From a virus: a DNA stretch of 49,188 nucleotides. Under the pieces are notes generated by a model that ran no database searches, was not told the origin of the DNA, and saw nothing but the letters and a program-made list of their open reading frames with translations. The position numbers and the translations under genes were made by a program. Position 1 is the first letter of the stretch; each line of letters opens with the position of its first letter. The stretch is from IMG/VR virus record IMGVR_UViG_3300050045_000036, positions 1 through 49,188 of that record, one strand, 5' to 3'. Shown here in pieces: positions 27,904 to 36,858 of this stretch.

Positions 27904-30138
27904 TTGGTGCAGCATCAAGAGCACGAAATGCCGCTAGAACAATGCATGAAGCGGTCGCTGCAAGGAGATACTCCAATTAAAAGACTGATGCCGGCTGGAC
28001 TCATACAATTTCTTCAGAACAACAGGAACATGGAAGAAGCCGACCTGTTCGTCATCGAATTGCCAAACGGCGAGATATTGAACGCTACGTCTGGTCAATG
28101 GGATGTCTTCGTCCCTTTCGGTGATACGATCACGACTTTCTTCGCAACCAAGTACGGGCGCTGGTCACGCGGGACGATCACATCTGAAGCATCGTTCGAG
28201 ATGACTGCGAACACGATGGCGCTCACTTGCGCCCCGCAACCTGCGACAGCATTCCCGGGGAACCCCGTTGGAGTCCTGAATGCTGCGCTCAACGGCTTGT
28301 TCGATGCTGCGCAAGTCACAGTGTACACGGCTTACTTCCCGCTCGGTCAATACGGCTTCTTAGCAGGTGGAGTGACTACTCCGCCAGGCGCTTTCGTGCT
28401 CAGTGAGACAGCAGAAGCAGCAGTCGAGTTCGGCTCTACAGTGTCCACCACTGCTGTTGACACAGGCAATGCAAGCATAAATTTTATCTGCCTTGCCGTG
28501 ACGACTTACGATACTGCGCCGTCAGAGATTACAGTCTCCGACACGATCGGCGGAGTTGCGAGCGGTAACACTTGGATTATCGTTCCGCAAAGCCCCTCAA
28601 TTAGCGGTGAGGGCGGGACACCGATGTTTTATTACTGCTACAACCCCGCGGTAGGAAACAATCACGTTTTTACGGTGGTCTGCACTGGCAACGGCTGCCC
28701 GAATGTGTCGATGATGGCTTTCACCGGAATGCCTCTCGGCGGACCAGAGCAGGATGAAAGCTACTTCGGCATCGGTGGCAATTACGGACCGATTCAGTGC
28801 GTTAAGAACACCTCAGGAAATGGGTATCAAGCGCCGATACGCGCTGGAGATTTGGTCATCGCTGCTTCAGGACAAGGTGATCTTGGAGAAGATTCTATCG
28901 CGATCACTGCTGACAGCAACTTGATTGTCGTCGGCACTGCGCAGTCGTATGGTGTCGCTGGAATTTCTGCTGGTTACTTGTTCGCAACTCTGCCAGCAGC
29001 TACCTGCACTGGCGAAGTTACGATCACAGGCGCCACGCCGCAGTCTGCTGTTGTCAGTGTCGATGCCGCAGCAATCGGAGACTTCGTAGCACCTCAAGCC
29101 TGCACTGGAACAGTCATTCTGGCTGCACCAACAGGAAGTTCGATATCGGCGCAGATTTACGTTGGAGACACAACGGGCTGGTACGTCGGACAAGTTGTCT
29201 ACACCGGAGAATCAGGATGGGTGACTGATGTCGGCGAAAATCTTGACGCCGCATTCGGCAATGTGACCGCTGTTGGATCCGACAACATCACTGTCCTTTT
29301 TATAGCAGGCGCTGTTTTCACAGGAACCTTCACTGGGAATTCTGGATCCGTTTACCAAGTTGTGCGCTGCTTCGGCTTCAGTGGCGGATGCGCAGGCATG
29401 AACAGTGGCGTTGGCAGCCAAGTACTTGCTGTGGGCGCTGGCACTGTGACGATTCAATGCGGTGATGTCACTAGCGGCACATACGGAGACCAGACAAACG
29501 GACTCGTCGGCTTTCCGATCAATCCGTACTGGTACTGGAACGGTCAAATATCGAATGAGTCTGGCGCCGGAATGGTCATCTTCCCTGGTCCTGTGCCTTC
29601 GATCGGACCGGGCAGCGTCGAGACGAAATTCAAGGGCACGATTACTCGCATCGTTGACATCAACCGTGTCCACGTGGAGTTTGAATGCGGCGATCCGATG
29701 TACCTTCTTAACATGAAGGTCCCGCGGCGCCTGATGCAGCCAAACTGCCCGTGGTCTGTGACTGATGAGAACTGCACACTGAATGCTGGCGGCGTGGACG
29801 TCAACGGCTTCGACATGACGCAAGCCTTCACGCTCTCATCTGGTACGCAATACGTGCTCTTCCCTGCGACACCGTTCGTGCAACCTGAGGGATACTTCTC
29901 ACAGGGCGTGGTGACTTGCACCGCTGGCAACAATGCAGGGTTGTCTCAGACAGTGAAGCTGCACGCCAGTGGCGAATTGCAGTTGCTCAACCCGTGGCTG
30001 TTGCCTGTCTCAGTCGGTGACACTTTCAGCGTGCTGGTTGGCTGTGATCACACTCCGACCACCTGCACAGTGAAGTTCGGCAACCTGATCAACTTCGGCG
30101 GAACGCCTTTTGTCCCGCCTTCAGAATCGGCGGTGTAA
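27904..30138 (+). CDS. Tail-tip protein (DUF2163/BR0599-like) with a large central insertion, 744 aa
   Basis: The two ends match the family: Ala-Gly-Leu-Ile-Gln-Phe-Leu and Asp-Leu-Phe-Val-Ile-Glu-Leu-Pro-Asn-Gly near residues 32-58, and the Cys-containing end with Pro-Arg-Arg-Leu-Met-Gln-Pro-Asn-Cys-Pro-Trp, Cys-Thr-Leu-Asn-Ala-Gly-Gly-Val and Val-Gly-Cys-Asp-His-Thr. Between about residues 155 and 540 is an insertion rich in Gly, Thr, Val and Ser, consistent with beta-sandwich modules. The usual family length is about 270-300 aa. The start is uncertain: TTG 27904, ATG 27928 or ATG 27987; the family start fits 27987 best. Confidence 0.72.
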   Translation: MVQHQEHEMPLEQCMKRSLQGDTPIKRLMPAGLIQFLQNNRNMEEADLFVIELPNGEILNATSGQWDVFVPFGDTITTFFATKYGRWSRGTITSEASFEMTANTMALTCAPQPATAFPGNPVGVLNAALNGLFDAAQVTVYTAYFPLGQYGFLAGGVTTPPGAFVLSETAEAAVEFGSTVSTTAVDTGNASINFICLAVTTYDTAPSEITVSDTIGGVASGNTWIIVPQSPSISGEGGTPMFYYCYNPAVGNNHVFTVVCTGNGCPNVSMMAFTGMPLGGPEQDESYFGIGGNYGPIQCVKNTSGNGYQAPIRAGDLVIAASGQGDLGEDSIAITADSNLIVVGTAQSYGVAGISAGYLFATLPAATCTGEVTITGATPQSAVVSVDAAAIGDFVAPQACTGTVILAAPTGSSISAQIYVGDTTGWYVGQVVYTGESGWVTDVGENLDAAFGNVTAVGSDNITVLFIAGAVFTGTFTGNSGSVYQVVRCFGFSGGCAGMNSGVGSQVLAVGAGTVTIQCGDVTSGTYGDQTNGLVGFPINPYWYWNGQISNESGAGMVIFPGPVPSIGPGSVETKFKGTITRIVDINRVHVEFECGDPMYLLNMKVPRRLMQPNCPWSVTDENCTLNAGGVDVNGFDMTQAFTLSSGTQYVLFPATPFVQPEGYFSQGVVTCTAGNNAGLSQTVKLHASGELQLLNPWLLPVSVGDTFSVLVGCDHTPTTCTVKFGNLINFGGTPFVPPSESAV

Positions 30139-30140
30139 TC

Positions 30141-30617
30141 ATGCCACTAACGAATGAGCAGAGAGAAGCAATCGTCCAAGAAGGCTTCCGCTGGGTGCGG
30201 GCAAAGACGCCGTACCGCGGTTGGAGCAGCCGGAAGGGCATGGGCGCAGACTGCGGGCAGTTGCTTTACGGAGTCTATCGCGATGCGGGATTCCTGCCGA
30301 AGGACTTGCCGTTGCCAAAAGATTACTGCTTGCATGTGGCGCAGCACCGCAAGAGCAGAGAGTACGTCGATGTCGTTGCCACCTACATGCGCGAGATCCC
30401 AGAAGCAGAAGCGCAGCCGGGGGATGTCGTCATCGTCGAGATCGGCTTGGCTTACGCGCACGGAGCGCTCATTGTACGATGGCCGGCGTCGATCATACAT
30501 GCTGTGGCTAACCGCGGCGTGAGTTGTTCACACGGTAAGAATGCACCGATGCTGCTCAAGCGCCGTCGGAAGTTCTTCACCCTAAAAGAGGAGTACTGTC
30601 ACACTTCTGCAACATAA
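30141..30617 (+). CDS. NlpC/P60-type tail peptidase, 158 aa
   Basis: Cysteine peptidase that opens peptidoglycan cross-links at the tail tip. The active-site Cys is in Gly-Ala-Asp-Cys-Gly-Gln-Leu-Leu (residue 37) and the His in Tyr-Ala-His-Gly-Ala-Leu-Ile (near 109); Pro-Gly-Asp-Val-Val-Ile lies between. Position behind the DUF2163-like gene matches the GTA-type arrangement. The stop codon region also contains a GTCACA promoter element. Confidence 0.85.
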   Translation: MPLTNEQREAIVQEGFRWVRAKTPYRGWSSRKGMGADCGQLLYGVYRDAGFLPKDLPLPKDYCLHVAQHRKSREYVDVVATYMREIPEAEAQPGDVVIVEIGLAYAHGALIVRWPASIIHAVANRGVSCSHGKNAPMLLKRRRKFFTLKEEYCHTSAT

Positions 30618-30622
30618 TGAGG
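30598..30622 (+). promoter_or_regulatory. GTCACA late-type promoter overlapping a gene end
   Basis: GTCACA (30598-30603), 9 bp, CATAAT (30613-30618), GAGG, spanning the last codons of the peptidase gene and providing the ribosome binding region for the GIY-YIG gene. Confidence 0.55.
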
Positions 30623-30630
30623 CACTCTCG

Positions 30631-31134
30631 TTGATTTTTTATACCTACTTGTGGATTCGTGAAGACGGCACTCCCTACTATGTGGGGAAAGGCACATGGC
30701 ATCGCGCACACACTATTCATTTGCGTATCGGAAGTGCGCCGCCTGCTGATAGGATACTGCTTGAAGCGCACACTTCTGAAGCTGATGCTTTTGCTGCCGA
30801 AACGTTTCTCATTTCTTACTACGGTCGGAAAGATAAAGGCGGAATTCTTGCAAACTTGACAGACGGCGGAGAGGGCAAAGCGGGCTGGAAAGAATCTGAA
30901 GAGCAAGGTGCGAAGCGCGGCGCAGCGATCAGTGCGGGCAAGAAAGGCAAGAGATTTACACCTGAGCACAAAGCAGCGCTAAGGCTTGCAAAGCTTGGAA
31001 CGAAACAGAGCGCAGAGCATGTACAGGCGCGCGCTACTGGAATGAAGGGGAAAAACACTTACAAGCGCTCACCTGAAACTTGTTTGCGAATGAGTACCGC
31101 AGCAAAAAACCGTCGTAATAAGGCGGCGCAATAA
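30631..31134 (+). CDS. GIY-YIG homing endonuclease, 167 aa
   Basis: The N-terminal domain starts Phe-Tyr-Thr-Tyr-Leu-Trp-Ile-Arg-Glu-Asp-Gly-Thr-Pro-Tyr-Tyr-Val-Gly-Lys-Gly, the GIY-YIG signature, and contains the catalytic-type Glu in Ala-Glu-Thr-Phe-Leu-Ile (near 58). The C-terminal half has Lys-Gly-Lys-Arg-Phe-Thr-Pro-Glu-His-Lys-Ala-Ala-Leu and similar units, NUMOD3-like DNA-binding repeats. The TTG start has GAGG upstream. It is inserted between peptidase and hub genes; its stop overlaps the hub start by one base (TAATG). Confidence 0.88.
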   Translation: MIFYTYLWIREDGTPYYVGKGTWHRAHTIHLRIGSAPPADRILLEAHTSEADAFAAETFLISYYGRKDKGGILANLTDGGEGKAGWKESEEQGAKRGAAISAGKKGKRFTPEHKAALRLAKLGTKQSAEHVQARATGMKGKNTYKRSPETCLRMSTAAKNRRNKAAQ

Positions 31135-34100
31135 TGGGTTTCTTAAACACAAGCGATAAACCAAAGCGCATCAATAACATTCGCGTGACCCAGTCGACGC
31201 AGGGCTACCCCTTGCCTGCTGCCATGGGACAGCTTCGGATGCACCAGTCCCTAATCTGGATGGGCAGCCTCGTTGAAGTTGAAGAGAGCGGCGGCAAGGG
31301 CGGCGGGAAGTCTGGGCAATTCTACCTCTATTATGCTGATGTGATCGGCGCTCTGTGCAACGGTGAAGTGACCGGCATCGGATCCGTGTGGTCCGGACAG
31401 ACTTGGCTGAGTTCGCGAGGCACAGATGAGGGCACCGTCATTCAGCAGAACTATTCGCCGTCGAATGCGGTCACGCTGGTGCTCGACAACGGCGCGGCGC
31501 TGGTCACCACTTACGACAACACCTATACCGACTTCGGGCAGCCAGCTTCCACAGTGCTGAGCGGCTCTGACTTGTCGCCGCTGCAGAAGATTATCTGGTT
31601 CGTGCTCGGCTCTTCCTACACTGCCGGGACTCAAGTCTTCAACGGCACCGACATTTATAACTGCATCAAGGGGAACACGAACGAGCCTCTGTCGGATGCG
31701 ACGTTCTGGACTAACACTGGCGCCGGGCTGTCCACTGGACAGTACTCTGTGAGCACAGAGAGCATCGCAACTTTCGTGCTGTCTGCTGCCGGAACAGCAG
31801 CGGGCGGGAGCACTGTCTACACGGGCACAATCACTGGCGGCGGATCCAACTTCTACGCCGGTTACACTTTCGTTGTCGTGGACTTCGACAATCCGAACAA
31901 CAATGGGACCTACCTGTGCACAGCTTCAACAGGCACGACTCTTACGCTGAACAATCCTGACGGCGTAGCAGAGACACAGACGGCTTCGGCAGCCGATCAG
32001 GGCAACACGTACCACTTTTCCACATCTGATGTGGGCAAGAGCGCTGCCATCTGGTACCAGTTCAATTACTCACTGGTCAATCAGCAGACTATCGCAATCA
32101 TTCCGAGCGGCGTGGCGATCCCTGACTTTCCCGCGCAAACGATCGTCGTCAATACGCAGTACACTCCCACTTTCGACTTGGGCGTAGAGTACTACGGAGA
32201 ATTCAGCGACAAGAGCGGGCAGCCATTGACTCCTGTCTCTACGACACCGACTGAGACCGGAACGTACCAAGTATTTTTGGCGCAGAGTATCGGTAATGAG
32301 AATGTGACTTACTACGTGTTCGCGCCCGGTGACATCGGTCAAGAAATCCTGATTACGTTCGGCATCACGAACCAGAGCGCAGTCGGTCAGGGCGCTCCTG
32401 AACTGATTAACTTCGAATTGTTTGGCGGCGGGCAGTCTCAGGCGCCGTGGCAGTTCCTCATCACAGGTGGCACAGCCGGCTTTGGCTCTGATGCGCAGGG
32501 GCAAACCGAAGTTACAATGCCTGGCAACCCGGGGCAGTCTCTCGGCTACACCGGCATCGCGTACATCGGTTACGGTCCAATGTTCCTTGGTGACTCTGCC
32601 GAAGTGCAAGACAACACGTTCGAGATTATCACACCAGATGCATACGGCGGCGGGTACAGCGCCGGCACACAGGATGCTGGATCGGCAGTCGTCGACTGCA
32701 ATCCGGTCACTTGCATACTGCAAGTGCTCACGAATCCGATGTGGGGTTTGGGCGGTCCTCCAGTCCCGTTCCCCGTGGACTGCATCGACAACAGTTCACT
32801 TGGCACATGGGGCGGACCTGTCGGGACTCCAGGGCAAAGACAGCTAGGAAGCACGGCTTGGAACTGGTTCGCCGCCAATGGTTTCTTCATCAGCCCGAAG
32901 ATCGACTCGCAGGACACAGCTTCCTCCGTGATGGGCAAGTGGCTTGAGGCGGGGCAGTGCGCAGCATTCATGTCTGAGGGACTGCTCAAGCTGGTCCCTT
33001 ACGGCTCGACTTCAGTTGCTGGACAAGGCTGCACCTGGATCGGTCCGCAAGACTTCATTGTGGCGCTCGACGATAGCTGCTTCATGGCAGAGGACGGACA
33101 GGATCCTGTCAAGATCACGCGCTCATCTTGGCAAGACGGCTACAACAAGGTGCAGGTCCAGTGGGAGAACCGCAAGAATCAATATGCGGATGAAATCACG
33201 CAAGAGTTCGATCAGGCTTCCATCAATAGATGGGGCGAGCGGCTTGAGCCACCGCAAAGCTACGACTTCGTGCACACTCTGACTGCGGCAACTTTCGCCG
33301 CGAGCATGCGCGTAAAGCGGATGGTCAACATCCGAAACACATACGAGTTCGTGCTGCCGTTCACTTACTCGTACTTGGAACCGATGGACATTGTGACGAT
33401 CACGACCAGCAGCATCTGGGCGGCGGGATTGAACAACGTGAACCTCGCCATCCTGAATCTGCCAGTGCGCATCACGAAGATTGAAGATGATCCGACAAAG
33501 GGCTTGAAGATTAACGCGGAAGACTATCAAGCGCTGACGCTTGAGCCTGTGCTCTACAACAAGGGCATTTCGAGTGGCAATACGCTCGTGAATGCTTTCG
33601 CGCAGCCCGGTGACACAATCGCGATCCTGTTCGAAGCCACAAGTGAACTGACAAACCACCAGGGCAACCAAGTGTGGATCGGAGCAGTTGGCGCCTCAAG
33701 CGAGTGGGGCGGCTGCAACGTCTGGGTGAGCCAGGACAATTCCAAGTACTTGCAGATCGGCACGATCAAGCAGTCTTCGCGCCTTGGTCTGCTGTCGTCT
33801 TACTTCCCCGAGGGTGTGGATCCAGACACAGTAGACAGCCTGATCGTAGACCTTGAGCCGAACTGCTTGCCACTGGATGCTGGCACCGAGACGGATGCTG
33901 ACTATGGGAATACGATGTGCTTCTGCGACGGTGAGTTGATCGCTTACTCTGCCGTTGAAGTGACTGGCGCCAGCGAGTACACGATGGACACTTACATTCG
34001 CCGCGGCTTGCTCGGCTCCCAAAACACCCCGCACAATCCGGGGACGGCATTCATGCGCCTTGACGACACGATCTTCAAGTACACGTACAACCCGCAGTGG

Positions 34101-34307
34101 GCTGGACAGCCGCTTTACTTCAAGTTCCAGAGCATGAACAATTACGGCGGGAATCCGCAGTTGCTTTCCTCTCTCACGCCTGTGGCATTCATTGTCCCTG
34201 GCTTGGGACCGGGAACGATTGACGCTGGCAGCGGTTTGATTATCGCCGACAGTTCATTCAACGTTGGCGCTGGACCTGAGACGGGCACGCCAGTTGCGAT
34301 CACGTAA
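31134..34307 (+). CDS. Large tail hub / host-specificity protein (gpJ-like), 1057 aa
   Basis: Central tail-tip protein carrying the receptor-contact region. The first 100 residues (Ile-Arg-Val-Thr-Gln-Ser-Thr-Gln-Gly-Tyr-Pro-Leu-Pro, Tyr-Tyr-Ala-Asp-Val-Ile-Gly-Ala-Leu-Cys-Asn-Gly) are hub-like. Residues about 200-430 are repetitive beta-rich modules. The part around residues 590-800, with Trp-Leu-Glu-Ala-Gly-Gln-Cys-Ala-Ala-Phe, Asp-Gly-Tyr-Asn-Lys-Val-Gln-Val-Gln-Trp-Glu-Asn-Arg and Arg-Val-Lys-Arg-Met-Val-Asn-Ile-Arg-Asn-Thr-Tyr-Glu-Phe, is the phage-tail domain found in GTA gp15 / gpJ proteins. The C-terminus has fibronectin-like stretches. The start overlaps the preceding stop. Confidence 0.8.
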   Translation: MGFLNTSDKPKRINNIRVTQSTQGYPLPAAMGQLRMHQSLIWMGSLVEVEESGGKGGGKSGQFYLYYADVIGALCNGEVTGIGSVWSGQTWLSSRGTDEGTVIQQNYSPSNAVTLVLDNGAALVTTYDNTYTDFGQPASTVLSGSDLSPLQKIIWFVLGSSYTAGTQVFNGTDIYNCIKGNTNEPLSDATFWTNTGAGLSTGQYSVSTESIATFVLSAAGTAAGGSTVYTGTITGGGSNFYAGYTFVVVDFDNPNNNGTYLCTASTGTTLTLNNPDGVAETQTASAADQGNTYHFSTSDVGKSAAIWYQFNYSLVNQQTIAIIPSGVAIPDFPAQTIVVNTQYTPTFDLGVEYYGEFSDKSGQPLTPVSTTPTETGTYQVFLAQSIGNENVTYYVFAPGDIGQEILITFGITNQSAVGQGAPELINFELFGGGQSQAPWQFLITGGTAGFGSDAQGQTEVTMPGNPGQSLGYTGIAYIGYGPMFLGDSAEVQDNTFEIITPDAYGGGYSAGTQDAGSAVVDCNPVTCILQVLTNPMWGLGGPPVPFPVDCIDNSSLGTWGGPVGTPGQRQLGSTAWNWFAANGFFISPKIDSQDTASSVMGKWLEAGQCAAFMSEGLLKLVPYGSTSVAGQGCTWIGPQDFIVALDDSCFMAEDGQDPVKITRSSWQDGYNKVQVQWENRKNQYADEITQEFDQASINRWGERLEPPQSYDFVHTLTAATFAASMRVKRMVNIRNTYEFVLPFTYSYLEPMDIVTITTSSIWAAGLNNVNLAILNLPVRITKIEDDPTKGLKINAEDYQALTLEPVLYNKGISSGNTLVNAFAQPGDTIAILFEATSELTNHQGNQVWIGAVGASSEWGGCNVWVSQDNSKYLQIGTIKQSSRLGLLSSYFPEGVDPDTVDSLIVDLEPNCLPLDAGTETDADYGNTMCFCDGELIAYSAVEVTGASEYTMDTYIRRGLLGSQNTPHNPGTAFMRLDDTIFKYTYNPQWAGQPLYFKFQSMNNYGGNPQLLSSLTPVAFIVPGLGPGTIDAGSGLIIADSSFNVGAGPETGTPVAIT

Positions 34308-34309
34308 GC

Positions 34310-34334
34310 GTCACAGTTTCAGGAGACAGTGAGG
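34310..34334 (+). promoter_or_regulatory. GTCACA late-type promoter
   Basis: GTCACA (34310-34315), 9 bp, GACAGT (34325-34330), GAGGG, which is also the ribosome binding site of the ATG at 34339. Confidence 0.5.
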
Positions 34335-34338
34335 GACC

Positions 34339-34752
34339 ATGGCATCATACGCAGCAGTTTGCAACTCGTACAAACAGGACATCCTCAACGGCGTGCATCA
34401 GCCGGGGGACACCTATATGTGTGCGCTCTACACGGGCAGCGCTTCACTAAGCGCAGCGACGGCAGCGTACACGAACACTGGCGAAGTTGTTGGCGCTGGT
34501 TACACTGCGGGTGGTCAGGCGCTGAGCGGCTTCTCAGTCAGCATCAACGGCAACGTTGCATACGTGACGTGGAGCAACATCAGTTGGGAATCATCGTCTC
34601 TTTCAGGCGTAGTGACGCTGCTCATCTACAATGCATCGCGCAGCAACAAAGCTGTGGCGGTTATCACGTTCCCGTCCATCACGACAACTGGCGGCACTCT
34701 GACTATCGTCTTCCCGACAGGGATGGGCGCTGAAACGATTACTATAAACTAG
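34339..34752 (+). CDS. Conserved virion-type beta protein, 137 aa
   Basis: Matches a frequently seen phage structural protein: Asn-Ser-Tyr-Lys-Gln-Asp-Ile-Leu-Asn-Gly at the start, Ala-Leu-Tyr-Thr-Gly-Ser-Ala, Gly-Glu-Val-Val-Gly-Ala-Gly-Tyr-Thr-Ala-Gly-Gly-Gln-Ala-Leu, and Leu-Leu-Ile-Tyr-Asn-Ala-Ser-Arg-Ser-Asn-Lys-Ala-Val-Ala-Val. Beta-rich, no cysteines beyond two near the start. It usually lies among tail fibre genes and may decorate the tail tip. Exact role unknown. Confidence 0.7.
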   Translation: MASYAAVCNSYKQDILNGVHQPGDTYMCALYTGSASLSAATAAYTNTGEVVGAGYTAGGQALSGFSVSINGNVAYVTWSNISWESSSLSGVVTLLIYNASRSNKAVAVITFPSITTTGGTLTIVFPTGMGAETITIN

Positions 34753-34773
34753 CCCCCGAGAGCAGGAGCAGCG

Positions 34774-36498
34774 TTGGCAGACATCACACTCATTCAGTCG
34801 ATTCAAGGTGGTTACGGTCAGGGCGGCGGCTCTGGCGCCGGCAACTCTACGACTTCGGTTGGCTTTGCTGGAGACACGACCCTCGGATCCCTGCTCATCT
34901 GCGCCGTCTATGTGACGGGCACTGAGACCGTGCCGAATCCTCCGGTAACTGCTGGTGTTACATGGGTCGCAATCAACAATGACGGGTACACCGGCGCCGA
35001 TATAGGCGGCTGCGCGATCTATGCTTCATACAACACGCCCGTAATTCCGACCACATCTCTCACAGACATGCTGATCGGTACGAACACCAACTATTACGTT
35101 GAGTTTGACCTGTACGAGTTCGGCGGTCTGATCGCCAGTCCGTTTGACACGGAAGCTGTCCTTTCCGGTCCGACTCCAGGCAACACGTATGCAATTCCGA
35201 CATCGGTCAATCAGACAGCGCCAAGCAGCTCAGGCTGGCAGGGATACCTTCCAGATTTATTCTATCCGAACGGCAGCATCAGCGAGAGTTCGACTGCTAA
35301 TTCGGTATCTTGCGGACACACAGGGAACACTGACATCGTATACGTGAATACTTTCCGTCTGGGTATTCCAAGCACAGCAACAATCGAGGGCGTTGCTGTC
35401 TACTTCCAGGGCGGCACGTACGTGCATTCTGGCGCTAGCCCATCTGGAACTGGCGTTACCGTCATGCTGATGGACGGCGCGACTCCGATCGGAACTGCCA
35501 AGACGAATCTCTTCTCATCGCCGTACAGCGGTCAACTCTACACGCTCGGCGGAAGCAGTGACACTTGGAGCGCTTCTCTCAGCCCGACAGGCTGCAATGC
35601 CAGCTCATTCGGTATCGGCTTCCAACAGATCGGCGCTCACTCGACAGACGTTGCGCCAGAAATCTGCGCCTGCCGCATTCAAGTTTGGTGGAATGATCCT
35701 GCTGAGTTGACAGGCACTGCGAACCTCGTGACTTCCAGCGTGGACTTGATCTTCGTTGTCGGTCAGGGCGCCCCGTCTTCTGGAAGCTACTCCGCAGTCG
35801 GTGACGGCTTCACGCTCGGTATTCAGACGTTCCTGTGCAACTTCGGCGAAGCGCAGTACCAGACAGATGTCCCCGCCGGCAGCATCCCCACATCTTTCGG
35901 CAGTGTGATGGGCGGACAAAACTGGGCTTGCTGCGCTGCTGCTTTCAAGGGCACTCCGTCAGACGGAACAGCGACACCGACTGGGGTGCAGATGATAACG
36001 GCGCTCGGTCCGACACAGCCCGGTGTCCCCATTGACTACGGCAATGGCGGAGGCGGCTCAAGCGCTCCGCTCCCGCCCGGAGTCAACGACACCTATTTCT
36101 ATGTGCGCTGGGTCGGCTACCTGACACCTAGCGTGACTGGAGTCTATACTGTGGGGCTGAACTACTCCGACGGCGCAGACTTCTATATCGGATCCCAAGG
36201 CGTAGTGCAGGACTTGACTGGTGACCAGGTTTCTACTGTGCCAGATCCGAGCACTGGCATACCAGAGTTTGTTGCAGCTTCCAAAATCACGCTCACTGCG
36301 AATGTGGCGTACCCCGTCGTCATAGAATGGCAGCACGGCGCAGGACCTGACTACGAAATTCAGTTCCTTTGGACTCCTCCCAGTAGAACTAACGGACCGC
36401 CCGCAGAGACACAGATTATCCCAGAAGCGAACATTGCTCTTGTAGGCTCTTGGTGGAATGGCACCGAAAGCAACTGGTACCCCGAGAATTGGTACTAA
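34774..36498 (+). CDS. Tail fibre-type protein with PA14-like C-terminus, 574 aa
   Basis: TTG start with GGAGCAG site. The first 400 residues are two beta-sandwich-like parts (Gly-Ser-Leu-Leu-Ile-Cys-Ala-Val-Tyr-Val is typical of fibre jelly rolls). Residues about 430-545 resemble a PA14 domain: Phe-Tyr-Val-Arg-Trp-Val-Gly-Tyr-Leu, Gly-Val-Tyr-Thr-Val-Gly-Leu-Asn-Tyr-Ser-Asp-Gly-Ala-Asp, Pro-Val-Val-Ile-Glu-Trp-Gln-His-Gly, Phe-Leu-Trp-Thr-Pro-Pro. PA14 domains bind carbohydrate, so this is a candidate receptor-binding or baseplate decoration protein. Confidence 0.7.
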   Translation: MADITLIQSIQGGYGQGGGSGAGNSTTSVGFAGDTTLGSLLICAVYVTGTETVPNPPVTAGVTWVAINNDGYTGADIGGCAIYASYNTPVIPTTSLTDMLIGTNTNYYVEFDLYEFGGLIASPFDTEAVLSGPTPGNTYAIPTSVNQTAPSSSGWQGYLPDLFYPNGSISESSTANSVSCGHTGNTDIVYVNTFRLGIPSTATIEGVAVYFQGGTYVHSGASPSGTGVTVMLMDGATPIGTAKTNLFSSPYSGQLYTLGGSSDTWSASLSPTGCNASSFGIGFQQIGAHSTDVAPEICACRIQVWWNDPAELTGTANLVTSSVDLIFVVGQGAPSSGSYSAVGDGFTLGIQTFLCNFGEAQYQTDVPAGSIPTSFGSVMGGQNWACCAAAFKGTPSDGTATPTGVQMITALGPTQPGVPIDYGNGGGGSSAPLPPGVNDTYFYVRWVGYLTPSVTGVYTVGLNYSDGADFYIGSQGVVQDLTGDQVSTVPDPSTGIPEFVAASKITLTANVAYPVVIEWQHGAGPDYEIQFLWTPPSRTNGPPAETQIIPEANIALVGSWWNGTESNWYPENWY

Positions 36499-36506
36499 AG
36501 GCGCCC

Positions 36507-36532
36507 GTCACAGGCATGACAGTATAGTGTAG
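36507..36532 (+). promoter_or_regulatory. GTCACA late-type promoter (GTAG class)
   Basis: GTCACA (36507-36512), 10 bp, TATAGT (36523-36528), GTAG, about 60 bp before the next start codon, so the motif is not part of its ribosome binding site. Confidence 0.65.
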
Positions 36533-36592
36533 ACAGCACAGCGTAAGCGCAAGCTATTTCCCGGCAGCGCGGCGCATCCTAGGGAGCAGTCC

Positions 36593-36856
36593 ATGTTCGT
36601 TCAGAGTCCGTTCGAATACGTTTCTACCCATCTTCAAGTCATCGGCTGGCCGGCGCTTGTCTACTTCGCGTGGATGGTGAGCAAGTACTTCGAGCGCATC
36701 ACAGCGCAGGCGTCGAAGACAATTACTCAGATCGACTCGATGGCGACGAATCACTTCCCGCACATGGAAGCCTCTTTGACGAAGCAAGACGGTCTCCTGC
36801 ACAGCGTTGACCAGAGCCTGAAAACTCTTGTGGACAGAACGCCAGACCGGAGTTAA
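36593..36856 (+). CDS. Small membrane protein, 87 aa (possible holin)
   Basis: One hydrophobic segment at about residues 15-32 (Val-Ile-Gly-Trp-Pro-Ala-Leu-Val-Tyr-Phe-Ala-Trp-Met-Val) followed by a helical, coiled-coil tail (Ile-Thr-Gln-Ile-Asp-Ser-Met). AGGGAG lies six bases before the ATG. Position after the tail genes and before the lysis-type genes, and size, are compatible with a holin having one membrane helix, but nothing is specific. The next gene starts two bases after its stop. Confidence 0.55.
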   Translation: MFVQSPFEYVSTHLQVIGWPALVYFAWMVSKYFERITAQASKTITQIDSMATNHFPHMEASLTKQDGLLHSVDQSLKTLVDRTPDRS

Positions 36857-36858
36857 AA

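Noticed and set aside
27894-27980. A 28-codon frame starting in an ATGA overlap before the DUF2163-like gene
   Set aside because: Its content is not protein-like and it lies over the uncertain start of the larger gene.
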